Shown here piece after piece: positions 1 through 8,694 of a stretch of 64,000 nucleotides of DNA. Source of the DNA: an uncultured Collinsella sp. (lineage in GTDB: Bacteria > Actinomycetota > Coriobacteriia > Coriobacteriales > Coriobacteriaceae); assembly GCA_958439425.1 (NCBI GenBank), contig CAUBVH010000001.1, forward strand, positions 124,001 through 188,000, given 5' to 3'. Within the stretch, counting starts at the first letter, position 1. Each line of letters opens with the position of its first letter. Position numbers and translations under genes: made by a program. The notes below the pieces were generated by a model that was not told the DNA's origin, made no database searches, and saw nothing but the letters and a program-made list of their open reading frames with translations.

Positions 1-2
1 TG

Positions 3-92
3 TACATGGAAGGCTGCGACGCCAATTGCATCGACGAGGCTCAGGCCCGCGATGTGGTGCTGCAGCTTGCCTTTGCCGCGGCCAAGGCATAA
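3..92 (+). CDS. C-terminal end of an unidentified protein (5' truncated)
   Basis: An open frame enters from the left edge and stops with TAA at 90-92. Only 29 residues are visible, ending in an Ala-rich stretch (LQLAFAAAKA) after a Cys-containing segment (GCDANC). It lies 13 bases before the next start codon, so it may be the preceding gene of the same operon. Too little is visible to name a family. Confidence 0.55.
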   Translation, partial: YMEGCDANCIDEAQARDVVLQLAFAAAKA

Positions 93-105
93 GGGGGCGA
101 GTGGC

Positions 106-1083
106 ATGCAAGATAAGAAGCAGATGCAGCTAGACGGCAGCGAGGCAGAGACGGCGCGCGTCAACACGGCGGCAACCGCCGCCTTCGAGCCCACCGAGCC
201 CGCAACCACCATCCGCCACCACACCCGCCGCGCGCGTGCTTACATTGCACTCGTTATGGTGGCGCTCGCCGCCACTTTGGGCGCCGCCACCTACGCGTGG
301 TTCACGAGCAACATGAAGGTCAATACCAACTCGGTGAGCGTGCACAGCGACACATCCAAGCTGGTACTGGAGCTCGGCGATGCCGATCTCGGCAGCTGGT
401 CGCAGCAGGGCGACGTTTCCCTGACTTCCAGCGTAAATGGTGCCGTGACGCTCTACCCGGTCTCGACTTTTGACCTCAACGGTTTTGCTGCCTGCGCGCA
501 AAACAACTCGGCCGGCGATGCCACGGTGTTTGAGCAGGCAAAAGACAACGGATCCGCGTTCTACCACGGCTGGATCGACCTGCGCCCCACCATTACCGGA
601 ACGGGCGCCAGCAAAGTAAAGGGCAAGGTCAACCTGTATCTGGCCGAATCCCTGGTCCCGCAGGACGCCAACGCCGAGCTGCTGCGCGCAGCCCGCGTGG
701 GCATTAAGATCTCGAGCGGCAGCCAGGTGTTCGCCACCAACATCTTTGAGCTCGACAGCTCCGACGGCGGCCATCGCGACGAGCATCCCGCGACCGTCCC
801 CGCGGGCCTGGCAGGCTATACCGAGGGCATGCTTTTGGGCTGGCAAAACGGTCAGCTCGCTTGCGGTGCCAACGTGACGCGGGACCCGGCCGCCTTTTCG
901 CTGGACACGAGCGAGACAGCCACGCGCCCGCAAAGTACGCTTGCCACGCTGGGGCTGGGCCAGACCTATCGTCTTGATATCTATTACTACATCGAGGGCA
1001 CCGACCCCGATAGCGCCGACTATCTGTATCAGGATCCGGGCACCTTGCACCTGGCGCTCTTTGCGACCTTGGACGGTGAGTAG
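106..1083 (+). CDS. Exported protein with SipW-type signal anchor (TasA/camelysin-like signal)
   Basis: This 325-residue protein begins with about 44 polar residues, then a basic patch (RRAR), one hydrophobic segment (about 46-62) and the motif ATYAWF at 61-66. That arrangement is typical of signal peptides handled by SipW/ER-type signal peptidases. The exported part (about 255 residues) is rich in Ser, Thr, Gly and Asp and has no recognised domain. I chose the ATG at 106 because an AGGGGG ribosome-binding site lies 8 bases upstream; further upstream in the frame the sequence overlaps the previous gene. The next gene starts 3 bases after its stop and carries the same signal motif. A surface or fibre subunit is a guess; the export signal is what the sequence supports. 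Confidence 0.75.
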   Translation: MQDKKQMQLDGSEAETARVNTAATAAFEPTEPATTIRHHTRRARAYIALVMVALAATLGAATYAWFTSNMKVNTNSVSVHSDTSKLVLELGDADLGSWSQQGDVSLTSSVNGAVTLYPVSTFDLNGFAACAQNNSAGDATVFEQAKDNGSAFYHGWIDLRPTITGTGASKVKGKVNLYLAESLVPQDANAELLRAARVGIKISSGSQVFATNIFELDSSDGGHRDEHPATVPAGLAGYTEGMLLGWQNGQLACGANVTRDPAAFSLDTSETATRPQSTLATLGLGQTYRLDIYYYIEGTDPDSADYLYQDPGTLHLALFATLDGE

Positions 1084-1085
1084 CC

Positions 1086-1892
1086 ATGACGCGTAAGCAA
1101 CCCACCGCCAGCTGCACGCCCGCCACCGGCAAGCCCGCCGGCGCGCAAGCCCCCGCCGACACCGACCTGCGCCGCAAGCTCACCACCACCGTGGTGCTGG
1201 TGCTGTTTGCGCTGGTGGCGATAGCCATGGCAACGTTTGCCTGGTTCTCCATCGCCGATAGCGCCAAGACCCGCATGCTCATGATTGATGCCAACGCCGA
1301 CGGCTCGCTGCGCTTTGACCTGGACGAGCACGCCACGTTCGAAGAATACGTGCACAGCCTGGGCTTCGACCAGATCTCGGCACGCATCGCCAGCGAAAAG
1401 GGCGTGGACATCGATGCATCCAGGCTCAAGCCCGTCACCACGAGCGACTACCAGACTTTTACCTTCGAGGACGGCTCCACCGCCGATCCCGCGACCGGCG
1501 CCTACCTGGAGTTCACGCTGCACTTTATGAGCAGTACGGACCTGCGCGTTCGCCTGACCGGGCAGGACGGCGACGGTGGCGCGTCCGGCACGCGATTTAG
1601 CTCCGACACGCAGGGCATGGCCAGCGCCATGCGCATGAGCTTTACCGCCGACGGTCACACCTGGGTCTACAACCCCAACGGAGGCGGGGGCTCGTCTGGT
1701 GCGGCCACCGTCTTTGGGCTCGACTCGGGAGTAGCGAACGCGGCCAGCGACATGTTCGGCCTAATAAAAGATACGGACAAGCCGGTAACCGTTCGCATAT
1801 GGCTCGAGGGAACGGACCCAAATTGCACTAATATGCTAAAGGGAGCTAACTATTCGGTTTCGATGCGCTTTGAGGGCATCGAGGAACAGTAG
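1086..1892 (+). CDS. Second exported protein with SipW-type signal anchor
   Basis: This 268-residue protein has a Pro/Ala-rich cytoplasmic start, a basic patch (RRK near 29-31), a hydrophobic segment (about 33-50) and ATFAWF at 49-54. That motif closely matches ATYAWF in the gene before it. The remainder is a soluble, Gly/Asp/Thr-rich exported region with a Gly-rich stretch near residues 199-204 and no known domain. It starts 3 bases after the preceding stop, so the two are translationally linked and probably partners or paralogous subunits. The shared signal and the ER-type signal peptidase 60 bases downstream argue that it is that enzyme's substrate. Function is unknown. Confidence 0.75.
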   Translation: MTRKQPTASCTPATGKPAGAQAPADTDLRRKLTTTVVLVLFALVAIAMATFAWFSIADSAKTRMLMIDANADGSLRFDLDEHATFEEYVHSLGFDQISARIASEKGVDIDASRLKPVTTSDYQTFTFEDGSTADPATGAYLEFTLHFMSSTDLRVRLTGQDGDGGASGTRFSSDTQGMASAMRMSFTADGHTWVYNPNGGGGSSGAATVFGLDSGVANAASDMFGLIKDTDKPVTVRIWLEGTDPNCTNMLKGANYSVSMRFEGIEEQ

Positions 1893-1952
1893 ATATGCAC
1901 GGCGGCCATCGGGCCGCGCACGACCTAGTCAGACACGGTAGTAAGGGACATC

Positions 1953-2702
1953 ATGCAATCTGTTAAAAAGGCCGCATCCATCGCACTGAGCGTCGTCATG
2001 TGGATCATCATCCTGGTGGCGGCCCTGTACGCGTTCACCACGCTCGCCACGCGCGAGGACGGCAGCGTCTCGGACATCGCCGGCTTCACCCCGCTCGCCG
2101 TACAGTCCGACTCCATGGCGCCCACGTTTAACAAGGGCGACCTCATCGTCATCAAAAAGTGCGACACCTCCAAGCTCGAGGTGGGCGACATCGTGACGTT
2201 CCACACCATTATCGACAACGAGTACGCGCTCAACACGCACCGCATCGCCGCCATCGACGAGGTCAACGGCATGCGCAGCTTTACCACCAAGGGCGATAAC
2301 AACGACGTGGCCGATTCGCACATCATCAGCGACGGCGACATCGTGGGCAAGTATGTGTTTGCGCTGCCGCAGATGGGCAAGGTCATGGACTTCCTGTCCA
2401 GCTCCATGGGCTTCCTCATCGTAATCGTGCTGCCCATGCTGCTGTTCTTTATCTACCAGGTGTATCACCTCATCGTGGTTGGCATGAACCTCAAGCGCGC
2501 CATGGCCGAGGAGGACCGCCTGGCCGCCGCGACTGCCATCGTGGATGCCGAGGGCAAGGGCGCTGACGCCACCGTCACCGCCGATAACGCCGCCGAGCAG
2601 CTCGCCCAGGCCGAGGCCAAGCTCGAGGAGGCCCGTCGTCTGAAGGCCGAGGCCGAGGCGGCGATGAACGCGACCAAGCAGGAGGATACCGACGGTGAGT
2701 GA
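1953..2702 (+). CDS. ER-type (SipW-like) signal peptidase I with C-terminal coiled coil
   Basis: This is a membrane serine peptidase of the archaeal/eukaryotic signal peptidase branch. The catalytic Ser is in QSDSMAPT (Ser54). In place of the bacterial Lys there is His in NTHR (His96), followed by the TKGDNND box around residues 113-119. One hydrophobic segment lies at about 13-30 and a second near the end of the protease domain (about 150-172). The 249-residue protein continues into an Ala/Glu/Lys-rich helix (about 210-240) that looks like a coiled coil and is not part of the usual family. It follows two genes with matching SipW-type signals and overlaps the next gene by 8 bases. An AAGGGA ribosome-binding site precedes the ATG. 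Confidence 0.9.
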   Translation: MQSVKKAASIALSVVMWIIILVAALYAFTTLATREDGSVSDIAGFTPLAVQSDSMAPTFNKGDLIVIKKCDTSKLEVGDIVTFHTIIDNEYALNTHRIAAIDEVNGMRSFTTKGDNNDVADSHIISDGDIVGKYVFALPQMGKVMDFLSSSMGFLIVIVLPMLLFFIYQVYHLIVVGMNLKRAMAEEDRLAAATAIVDAEGKGADATVTADNAAEQLAQAEAKLEEARRLKAEAEAAMNATKQEDTDGE

Positions 2703-4386
2703 GTTTCTGGGATTTGCCTGGGAGCTGCTGGCAAAGGTCGTCTACAACGTCGTTGCCGTTGTGAGCTCCATCCTTAACCTGCTGGTGTTTGGCTGGGTTG
2801 AGTACTTCAACATCTTTATGACCTACTTCACCACGTTTGACCTGGTGGGCAAGATCGGCGCGGTCATCCTGTTTGCCATGCTCATCGCGGTCCCCGTGCT
2901 GATCGTGGCCATTCTGGTGCACCGCTACCGCATCAACCGCCGCCTGCATCGCGACGACACGTCCAACAAGGCGCTCTATCGCGAGATCGGCCGCCTGAAC
3001 AAGCAGGTGCTCGACCTCATGGACGAGAAGAACAAGCTGCTGGCGCTCAAGGTCAATGCCATGGGCGGCACCAAGCAGATTCCGTACGTGGGCGCCTCGG
3101 CCCTGGCCGACGACCACCTGCCCACGGTGGGCAACGTGGTGGGCGCCGCCGCGGGCGCGCCTGCGGGCGAGGGCGCCACGGCTGCCGTGGTGTCGGGCAA
3201 CGCGTCGCTCGCGCTCGATGGCGCGGGCGTCAAGGACGCCGCAGCCGCCATGGCCAAGGCCACCGTTGAGGCCAAGACCCTAGCCGAGGAAAAAGAGATT
3301 GCGCAGGCCAACCGCTTCCCCAAGTTGTCCCTTGTGGACCTTAAGTACCGCGACTGGGAATCGCCGGTCTACGACGATGCCATCTCGCTGGAGGACTTTG
3401 TCGACAGCTTCCGCGCGTTCGCCTGCAGCCAGATGAAGCTCTACTACACGCCTGAGGTCATCCGCCGCTTTGTGGCCGGCATGGCCGCCTCCAAGCTGCT
3501 GATCCTGGAGGGCATCTCGGGTACCGGTAAGACGTCGCTGCCCTACAGTTTTAGCCGCTACCTGGATAACCCCGCGACCATCGTGTCGGTGCAGCCGAGT
3601 TTTCGCGATCGCACCGAGGTGCTGGGTTACTTTAACGAGTTTTCCAAGCGCTTTAACGAGACCGAGTTCCTCCGCGCCGTGTACGAGGCGGGCCTTCGTC
3701 AGGACCCGTCCATGATCGTGCTCGACGAGATGAACCTCGCCCGCGTGGAGTACTACTTTGCCGAGATCCTGTCGGTGCTCGAGATGCCCAGCCACGACGA
3801 GTGGGTGCTCGATCTGGTGCCCACCCAGTGGGCTGCCGACCCCAAGGCTCTGCACGACGGCAAGCTCACCATCCCCGACAGCCTGTGGTTTATCGGCACG
3901 GCCAACAACGACGACTCCACCTTTACCATCACGGACAAGGTGTACGACCGTGCGATTCCCATCGAGCTCAACGAGCGCGCCGATGCGTTTGAGTGCGAGC
4001 CGCACGAGCGCGTGCACGTGACGGCCGAGCATCTGCAGTATCTGTTCCAAAGGGCCAAGGTCGAGTACGTGATCGACGAGGAGCTGCTCCAGAAGATGCA
4101 CAAGCTGGACCAGTACCTGCAGACCCGCTTTAAGCTGGCCTTTGGTAACCGTATCATCAAGCAGATGTACGACTTTATCCCCGTGTACGTGGCGTGCGGC
4201 GGCACCGAGCTGGGTGGCATGGACTACATCATCGCCCGCAAGGTGCTCAAGAAGTTTGAGTCCATGAACGTGAGCTTTGTGCGCGACGAGATGAAGGGCC
4301 TGATCGAGTACATTGAGAAGACCTTTGGCGAGGGCGGTCTGCCCGATTCCGTCATGTACCTGCAGCGGATCCAGAATTTCTACTAA
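2695..4386 (+). CDS. Membrane-anchored McrB-like AAA+ ATPase
   Basis: This 563-residue protein has two hydrophobic segments (about 12-34 and 54-77), a basic stretch, a predicted coiled-coil part (about 95-125), an Ala/Gly-rich linker (about 140-200), and then a MoxR/McrB-type AAA+ domain. The visible ATPase motifs are Walker A GISGTGKTS (about 273), Walker B MIVLDEMNLARVEYYF (about 340) and sensor-1 GTANNDDSTF (about 400). McrB normally drives a McrC nuclease in modification-dependent restriction. Here the N-terminal DNA-binding domain is replaced by membrane helices, and the genes around it are signal peptidases and exported proteins. A role in membrane remodelling or export is therefore more likely than DNA restriction. 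That role is inference. Confidence 0.85.
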   Translation: MSEFLGFAWELLAKVVYNVVAVVSSILNLLVFGWVEYFNIFMTYFTTFDLVGKIGAVILFAMLIAVPVLIVAILVHRYRINRRLHRDDTSNKALYREIGRLNKQVLDLMDEKNKLLALKVNAMGGTKQIPYVGASALADDHLPTVGNVVGAAAGAPAGEGATAAVVSGNASLALDGAGVKDAAAAMAKATVEAKTLAEEKEIAQANRFPKLSLVDLKYRDWESPVYDDAISLEDFVDSFRAFACSQMKLYYTPEVIRRFVAGMAASKLLILEGISGTGKTSLPYSFSRYLDNPATIVSVQPSFRDRTEVLGYFNEFSKRFNETEFLRAVYEAGLRQDPSMIVLDEMNLARVEYYFAEILSVLEMPSHDEWVLDLVPTQWAADPKALHDGKLTIPDSLWFIGTANNDDSTFTITDKVYDRAIPIELNERADAFECEPHERVHVTAEHLQYLFQRAKVEYVIDEELLQKMHKLDQYLQTRFKLAFGNRIIKQMYDFIPVYVACGGTELGGMDYIIARKVLKKFESMNVSFVRDEMKGLIEYIEKTFGEGGLPDSVMYLQRIQNFY

Positions 4387-4397
4387 TGTCGTAAGCG

Positions 4398-4425
4398 CGG
4401 GGCGACGTGATGTCGCCCCGCCCCT
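4398..4425 (+). terminator. Intra-operon hairpin, possible attenuator
   Basis: The perfect 8-bp arms GGGGCGAC and GTCGCCCC with a 5-base loop are followed by CGCCCCTTT. The stem is strong but the T-run is short. It lies in the only sizeable gap (69 bases) of the operon, between the AAA+ and DUF2357-like genes, so it may weaken read-through or protect mRNA. Confidence 0.45.
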
Positions 4426-4455
4426 TTCCGATCGATCCAATCTATGGAGTAACCC

Positions 4456-6693
4456 ATGTCCGAGACCATTCAGGACCTCTATACCAGCTTCTCCGAGCAG
4501 ATGGAGCCCATCCAGGAGGACAGCCGCTACTTCCGCTATCTGTTTGAGATGGCGCAGGCCTCGGGCACCACGATCGAACAGCAGCGCGAGGAGCTCGTCA
4601 AGGTGGTGGACGAGGAATGGATCAGCATGATCGAGGACTCGCTCGACGCCATCAACACCATCATCGAAAAGCCGCGCCGCTTTATCACCACCGAGGAAGA
4701 GGTGGTGCCGGTCTCGCTCGCTAAAAAGATCAGCGCCGACAGCGTCCGTCATCTGAGCCAGAACACGCAGTTTTTGGCGCCGAGTGAGGACGGTGGCGTT
4801 CACCCTACGCGCATCCTCAACGTCAATACCGTCGAGACGTACGACCTGTACGAGAACCGCTTTATCTACCATCTGATTCAGCGCTTGCTGACGTTTGTGG
4901 ATAAGCGTACCGACGTGATCTTTTGGTCGACGGGCAACGAGGTCCGCAACCGCTTTAAGATGCACAGTAAGATCGACGACGCGTACGAGCAGATCGAGTA
5001 CAGCGTGGAGATGACGGTCAAAAACCGTCAGAGCTTTGCCGAGAACGACGCCGACAACATGGACGTCTTTATGCGCATCGACCGCGTGCGCCGCCTGGTC
5101 ATGGCGCTGCGCGGCGCGTCGTTCTGCCAGATCATGAACGGCTGCAGTGCGGTTCGCAGCCCCATTCAGCGCACCAACCTCATCATGAAAGACCCCAACT
5201 ACCGCAAGTGCTACCAGCTGTGGCAGTTTATGGAGCGCTACGACAAGGTGGGTTACAACATCGACGTGCAGCAGCAGGCGCTGGCGTTCGACGACGAGTA
5301 CATGGTGCAGATGTACACCAACCTCATCAACAACTACACCGTCTTTAAGAGCCTGACCGACGACGAGCGCAACCTGCAGGAGCTTGAGAGCGTGCAACAC
5401 GCGCCGGTGGCGCCCAAGTTTATTAAAGAGATCAAGGAGGTGCAGGTCGATAGCCCCGACCTGCCCGATGTTGAGGTTCGTCGTGTGTTTGTGGAGGAGG
5501 TCACGCAGGCCCAGCTCGATGCCGAGCAGGCGCTGGCCGAGGCCCGCGAGCAGATTGAGGAGCTCCAGGGGCAGCTGAAGTCCTGGAAAGTGCAGGCGCA
5601 CGCGCTGACCGATAAGCGCGACGATCTGGTAGATGAACTGGACGAGGCCAAGACACGCGAGCTGGCGTTGACGCAGCGCGCACAGATTGCCGAGGCCGAT
5701 GTCGAGGAACTGCGCGCCTCGCTGGAGGATGTCGAGGCCGGTAAAAAGGCTGCCGAGGATGCCGCTGCAGAAGCACGTGAGACCGCGGCGGCTCAGCTTG
5801 AGCGGATGCGCGCCGAGGCCGATGCCGAGGTCTCAGTCGCCCGTGCCGACGCAGATGCTAGGGTCGCGGCTGCCGAGCAGACTGCTGCCGAGCAAGTCGC
5901 GCGGGTCAAGAGTGAGTCTGCCGCAGCCTTGGCTGCCAAGACGGCTGCCGACGCTGCCGAGCTGCAGGCCGCCAAGGACGCCGCCGCAGCCGAGCTTGCC
6001 GGCGTGCGCGAGGCGTCTGCCAAGGAGCTCGCCGAGGTGCATGCCAAGCTGGATGCCGCCAAGTTGCAGATTGAGGAAGTGCGGCTGGCGGCCGAGCGCG
6101 ATGCCCGTGCCGCGCAGGAGACTGCCGACGTCGCCGCGGCCGAGGCGGAGCAGAAGCTCGCCGACACCGTTGCCGCGGCCGAGGAGAAGGTTGCTGCCGC
6201 CCAGCAGGCCGCCGATGCTGCGATCGACGCCGCCCGTGCTGCCGCCGATTCTGCCGTTGAGCAGGCTACGGTGGATGCCAGCGAGAAGGTCGCCGCTGCC
6301 GCTGCCGAGCGCGATGCCGCCGCGCGTGCCGCCGAGGAGGCTCGTGCCGACGCCGACGCGCGTATCGCTGCAGCTGAGCTCGAGGCGGGGGAGCGTATTG
6401 AGCAGGAGTTCGCCGCCGCAAAGGCCGCGCACGAGCGCGAGCTCGAGGCCGCCCGCGCGGAGATGCAGCAGCGCTTGGCCTCGTTGGCGCACGAGCTGGA
6501 ACAGGCCGAGCGCGATCGCGCCCGCGCCGAGCGCCGTGCCGAGGGCAACAGCCTGTCGCGCTATCTGCTGGCTCGCTTGCGCGGAGAGGCCGCCGAGGGC
6601 GATGTCGCCACGACCGTTGAGGGAGATGAGACCGACGTTTCGGCATCTGACGCCACTGACGTCGAGCCTTCCGCAAAGGACGCCGACAAGTGA
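4456..6693 (+). CDS. DUF2357-like (McrC-associated) protein with long Ala-rich coiled coil
   Basis: The first 340 or so of 745 residues resemble DUF2357 proteins that accompany McrB-like ATPases. Visible hallmarks are VPVSLAKKISADSVRHLS (about 91-108) and YDLYENRFIYHLIQRLL (about 134-150). Typical relatives end in a PD-(D/E)XK nuclease. I see no such motif here. From about residue 350 to 690 the protein is instead an almost unbroken Ala/Glu/Asp/Arg heptad-like helix, followed by a short acidic tail. An ATG at 4456 with GGAGTAA upstream supports the start. Its position directly after the McrB-like ATPase suggests the two proteins work together, with the coiled coil acting as a scaffold or spacer rather than a nuclease. 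Confidence 0.75.
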   Translation: MSETIQDLYTSFSEQMEPIQEDSRYFRYLFEMAQASGTTIEQQREELVKVVDEEWISMIEDSLDAINTIIEKPRRFITTEEEVVPVSLAKKISADSVRHLSQNTQFLAPSEDGGVHPTRILNVNTVETYDLYENRFIYHLIQRLLTFVDKRTDVIFWSTGNEVRNRFKMHSKIDDAYEQIEYSVEMTVKNRQSFAENDADNMDVFMRIDRVRRLVMALRGASFCQIMNGCSAVRSPIQRTNLIMKDPNYRKCYQLWQFMERYDKVGYNIDVQQQALAFDDEYMVQMYTNLINNYTVFKSLTDDERNLQELESVQHAPVAPKFIKEIKEVQVDSPDLPDVEVRRVFVEEVTQAQLDAEQALAEAREQIEELQGQLKSWKVQAHALTDKRDDLVDELDEAKTRELALTQRAQIAEADVEELRASLEDVEAGKKAAEDAAAEARETAAAQLERMRAEADAEVSVARADADARVAAAEQTAAEQVARVKSESAAALAAKTAADAAELQAAKDAAAAELAGVREASAKELAEVHAKLDAAKLQIEEVRLAAERDARAAQETADVAAAEAEQKLADTVAAAEEKVAAAQQAADAAIDAARAAADSAVEQATVDASEKVAAAAAERDAAARAAEEARADADARIAAAELEAGERIEQEFAAAKAAHERELEAARAEMQQRLASLAHELEQAERDRARAERRAEGNSLSRYLLARLRGEAAEGDVATTVEGDETDVSASDATDVEPSAKDADK

Positions 6694-7403
6694 TGAAGCA
6701 CGTGCTCCGCGTGATCAACGTGCTGGCGACCGTGGTGATCCTGGTCGCCTTTGTGGTGCTGCTGCGCACGGTGTTCACGCCCGCCGGCGAGATCCCCACC
6801 ATCATGGGCTATGGCTTTATGCGCACGCTGACCGGCTCTATGGAGCCGGCGATTCCCGTACACTCGTTTATCGTCGTCGATACCGACAACAGTCAGGCCT
6901 ACCAGGTGGGTGACATCATCACCTTCCATTCGTCCGATGACGCGCTGGAGGGTTCACTCAACACGCACCGCATCGTTGCCGTGGAGGCCGCGGCCGACGG
7001 CACGCCGGTCTACCGCACCAAGGGCGATGCCAATCCGGTCGAGGACGCCGCGCCCGTGCCCGCCGCCGACGTGGTGGGCCGCGTGGTCTTTGTCTCGGCG
7101 GGGCTGGGCGTGGTGGCCTCGTTGCTCACCAATCCGCTGCTGTTCTTTCCGCTTATCGTGGTGCCGCTGATCGTGCTGCTGGTGCTCGAGATTCGCCATA
7201 TGGTCAAGACAACGCAAGAGGTGGCACGCGCCGAGGACGAGGCCGCCCTGCGCGCAGCCGTGGAGCAGATTCGCGAAAAGCGCCGTCGCGAGCAGGAGGA
7301 GCAGGGCGACGCCGGTGACGAGGGCGATGCCGACGGTGGCCATACCGATGAAAGTGCGGAAGCCGATCCCGGCGCCCCAGGCGATTCCAACCGCTCGGCA
7401 TAG
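6693..7403 (+). CDS. Second ER-type (SipW-like) signal peptidase I
   Basis: This 236-residue membrane peptidase has the Ser/His catalytic pair of ER-type signal peptidases: TGSMEPA (Ser49) and NTHR (His92), then TKGDANP near 112-118. Hydrophobic segments lie at about 9-27 and 135-165. The end is a charged helix (about 170-200, KRRREQEEQ) and an acidic Gly/Asp tail. Its ATG overlaps the preceding TGA (TGATG), so it is translationally coupled to the DUF2357-like gene. Sequence similarity to the first peptidase is limited to the active-site blocks. The two probably differ in substrate or act in series on the operon's exported proteins. Confidence 0.87.
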   Translation: MKHVLRVINVLATVVILVAFVVLLRTVFTPAGEIPTIMGYGFMRTLTGSMEPAIPVHSFIVVDTDNSQAYQVGDIITFHSSDDALEGSLNTHRIVAVEAAADGTPVYRTKGDANPVEDAAPVPAADVVGRVVFVSAGLGVVASLLTNPLLFFPLIVVPLIVLLVLEIRHMVKTTQEVARAEDEAALRAAVEQIREKRRREQEEQGDAGDEGDADGGHTDESAEADPGAPGDSNRSA

Positions 7404-7528
7404 CTCATCGGTGCCTTTCGTCCCTGCAATTTGGACGCTCGCAGATGCTCCGCATCATCTGCTATTTCATACCAATATTCGTGCTACAGTTTGGACGCTT
7501 TATTGCCAATTGATTTCGGGGGAGTGGG
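7404..7528 (+). other. Intergenic gap with a small hairpin
   Basis: This gap ends the signal-peptidase operon. A 7-bp inverted repeat (GCAGATG/CATCTGC) lies at 7441-7462 without a T-run, and TACAGT near 7491 could be a -10 for the following gene. No clear terminator is visible. Confidence 0.35.
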
Positions 7529-8551
7529 ATGGAACAGAAGCGCTCGGCGCAGTGTGCACGTGAAAGGGCTTCGGTACCGATGACGGCGGCGTCTGATTTT
7601 ATCGTGCCCGAGGGGACTGACGAGCTGAGCCGCAGCACCCGCCGCGCATGGCGCGACCGCCTCAACGACGCCCAGGCGCGCAAGATGGCCCTGGGTACGC
7701 TCGCCGCGTTTGCCGGCGGTACGTTTTGGGGTTTTTCTGGCACCAGCGCCAGCTACCTCTTTGACGTGTGCCATATCGAGACGTTTTGGCTGATGAGCGT
7801 GCGCCAAGTTATCGCTGGCCTGCTCTTTATGTTCGTCGTGCTCAGAAAAGATCGCGAACGCCTGGTCAAGTTGTGGACCACCCCTGCCGATCGCAAGCAG
7901 CTCATCCTATTTACGATTTTTGGCCTGCTGTTCAACCAGCTTTGCTATCTGTCAGCCGTGCGCCTGACCAACGCGGGCACCGCGACCGTCTTTCAGTGTC
8001 TGCAGCTGGTGGTCGTCATGGGGTATGCCTGCGTCACCGCGCATCGACTGCCGCGCACGCGCGAGGCGCTGGGTATTTTGCTCGCCTTGGGCGGAACGTT
8101 TTTAATTGCCACGGGCGGCGACCCCAGTACGCTCAGCATCTCGCCGATGGGCCTGCTCGCGGGCCTTTTGTGCGCAGTGGGCGGTGCCTGCATAGCAATC
8201 ATCCCTGCCGGAATCCTCAACAAATACGGCAGCTCGGTCGTCACGGGCTCGGCCATGCTTTCGGCGGGAATCGTGATGAGCATCTTTACCCAGCCGTGGG
8301 CGCATATGCCGGCGCTCGGCCCCTCGGGTGTCGGCGCGCTCGCGATATTTATTGTGGTGGGGTCGTTCTTCGCCTATATGTTCTACATGCAGGGCGTTAA
8401 GGAGATTGGCTCGGTGCGCGCGAGCCTTCTTGGAACCATGGAGCCGGTTTCGGCCACCATCACCAGCGCCCTTATGCTGGGAACGGTGTTTTTGCCCACC
8501 GACCTGGCGGGCTTTGCCATGATTATCGCGATGGTGTTTTTGACGGTGTAG
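7529..8551 (+). CDS. DMT superfamily transporter (EamA domains)
   Basis: This 340-residue integral membrane protein has about ten hydrophobic helices after a 45-residue hydrophilic start. The two EamA repeats are recognisable: the first begins around LGTLAAFAGGTFWGFSGTS, and the second follows GLLAGLLCAVGGACIAIIP. The motif NQLCYLSAVRLTNAGTATVF is typical of the family. Members export amino acids, metabolites or drugs; the substrate cannot be read from sequence. A GGGGGAG ribosome-binding site lies 5 bases before the ATG. It appears to be a single-gene unit. Confidence 0.88.
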   Translation: MEQKRSAQCARERASVPMTAASDFIVPEGTDELSRSTRRAWRDRLNDAQARKMALGTLAAFAGGTFWGFSGTSASYLFDVCHIETFWLMSVRQVIAGLLFMFVVLRKDRERLVKLWTTPADRKQLILFTIFGLLFNQLCYLSAVRLTNAGTATVFQCLQLVVVMGYACVTAHRLPRTREALGILLALGGTFLIATGGDPSTLSISPMGLLAGLLCAVGGACIAIIPAGILNKYGSSVVTGSAMLSAGIVMSIFTQPWAHMPALGPSGVGALAIFIVVGSFFAYMFYMQGVKEIGSVRASLLGTMEPVSATITSALMLGTVFLPTDLAGFAMIIAMVFLTV

Positions 8552-8694
8552 ATGGCGCCAAGACGGAAAAGGCGTTGTGCCACATTTTCGCCAATTGATG
8601 TCCGTGTCTGGAGTTTAGCTGTCGATGCTCAAAATGCCATAAACTAGTAACGTTATGGACTTTTTCATTGCGACTCAATTGCGAGGATTTCTTT

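Noticed and set aside
3280..5601. 773-codon open frame on the minus strand
   Set aside because: It is antisense to the AAA+ and DUF2357-like genes and rich in Leu, His, Val and Asp, the pattern produced by reading GC-rich genes backwards. It has no domain and no suitable start signal.
2695..6693. McrBC-type restriction system
   Set aside because: The ATPase has membrane helices instead of a DNA-binding domain, and the partner lacks a visible nuclease motif. The neighbours are signal peptidases and exported proteins.
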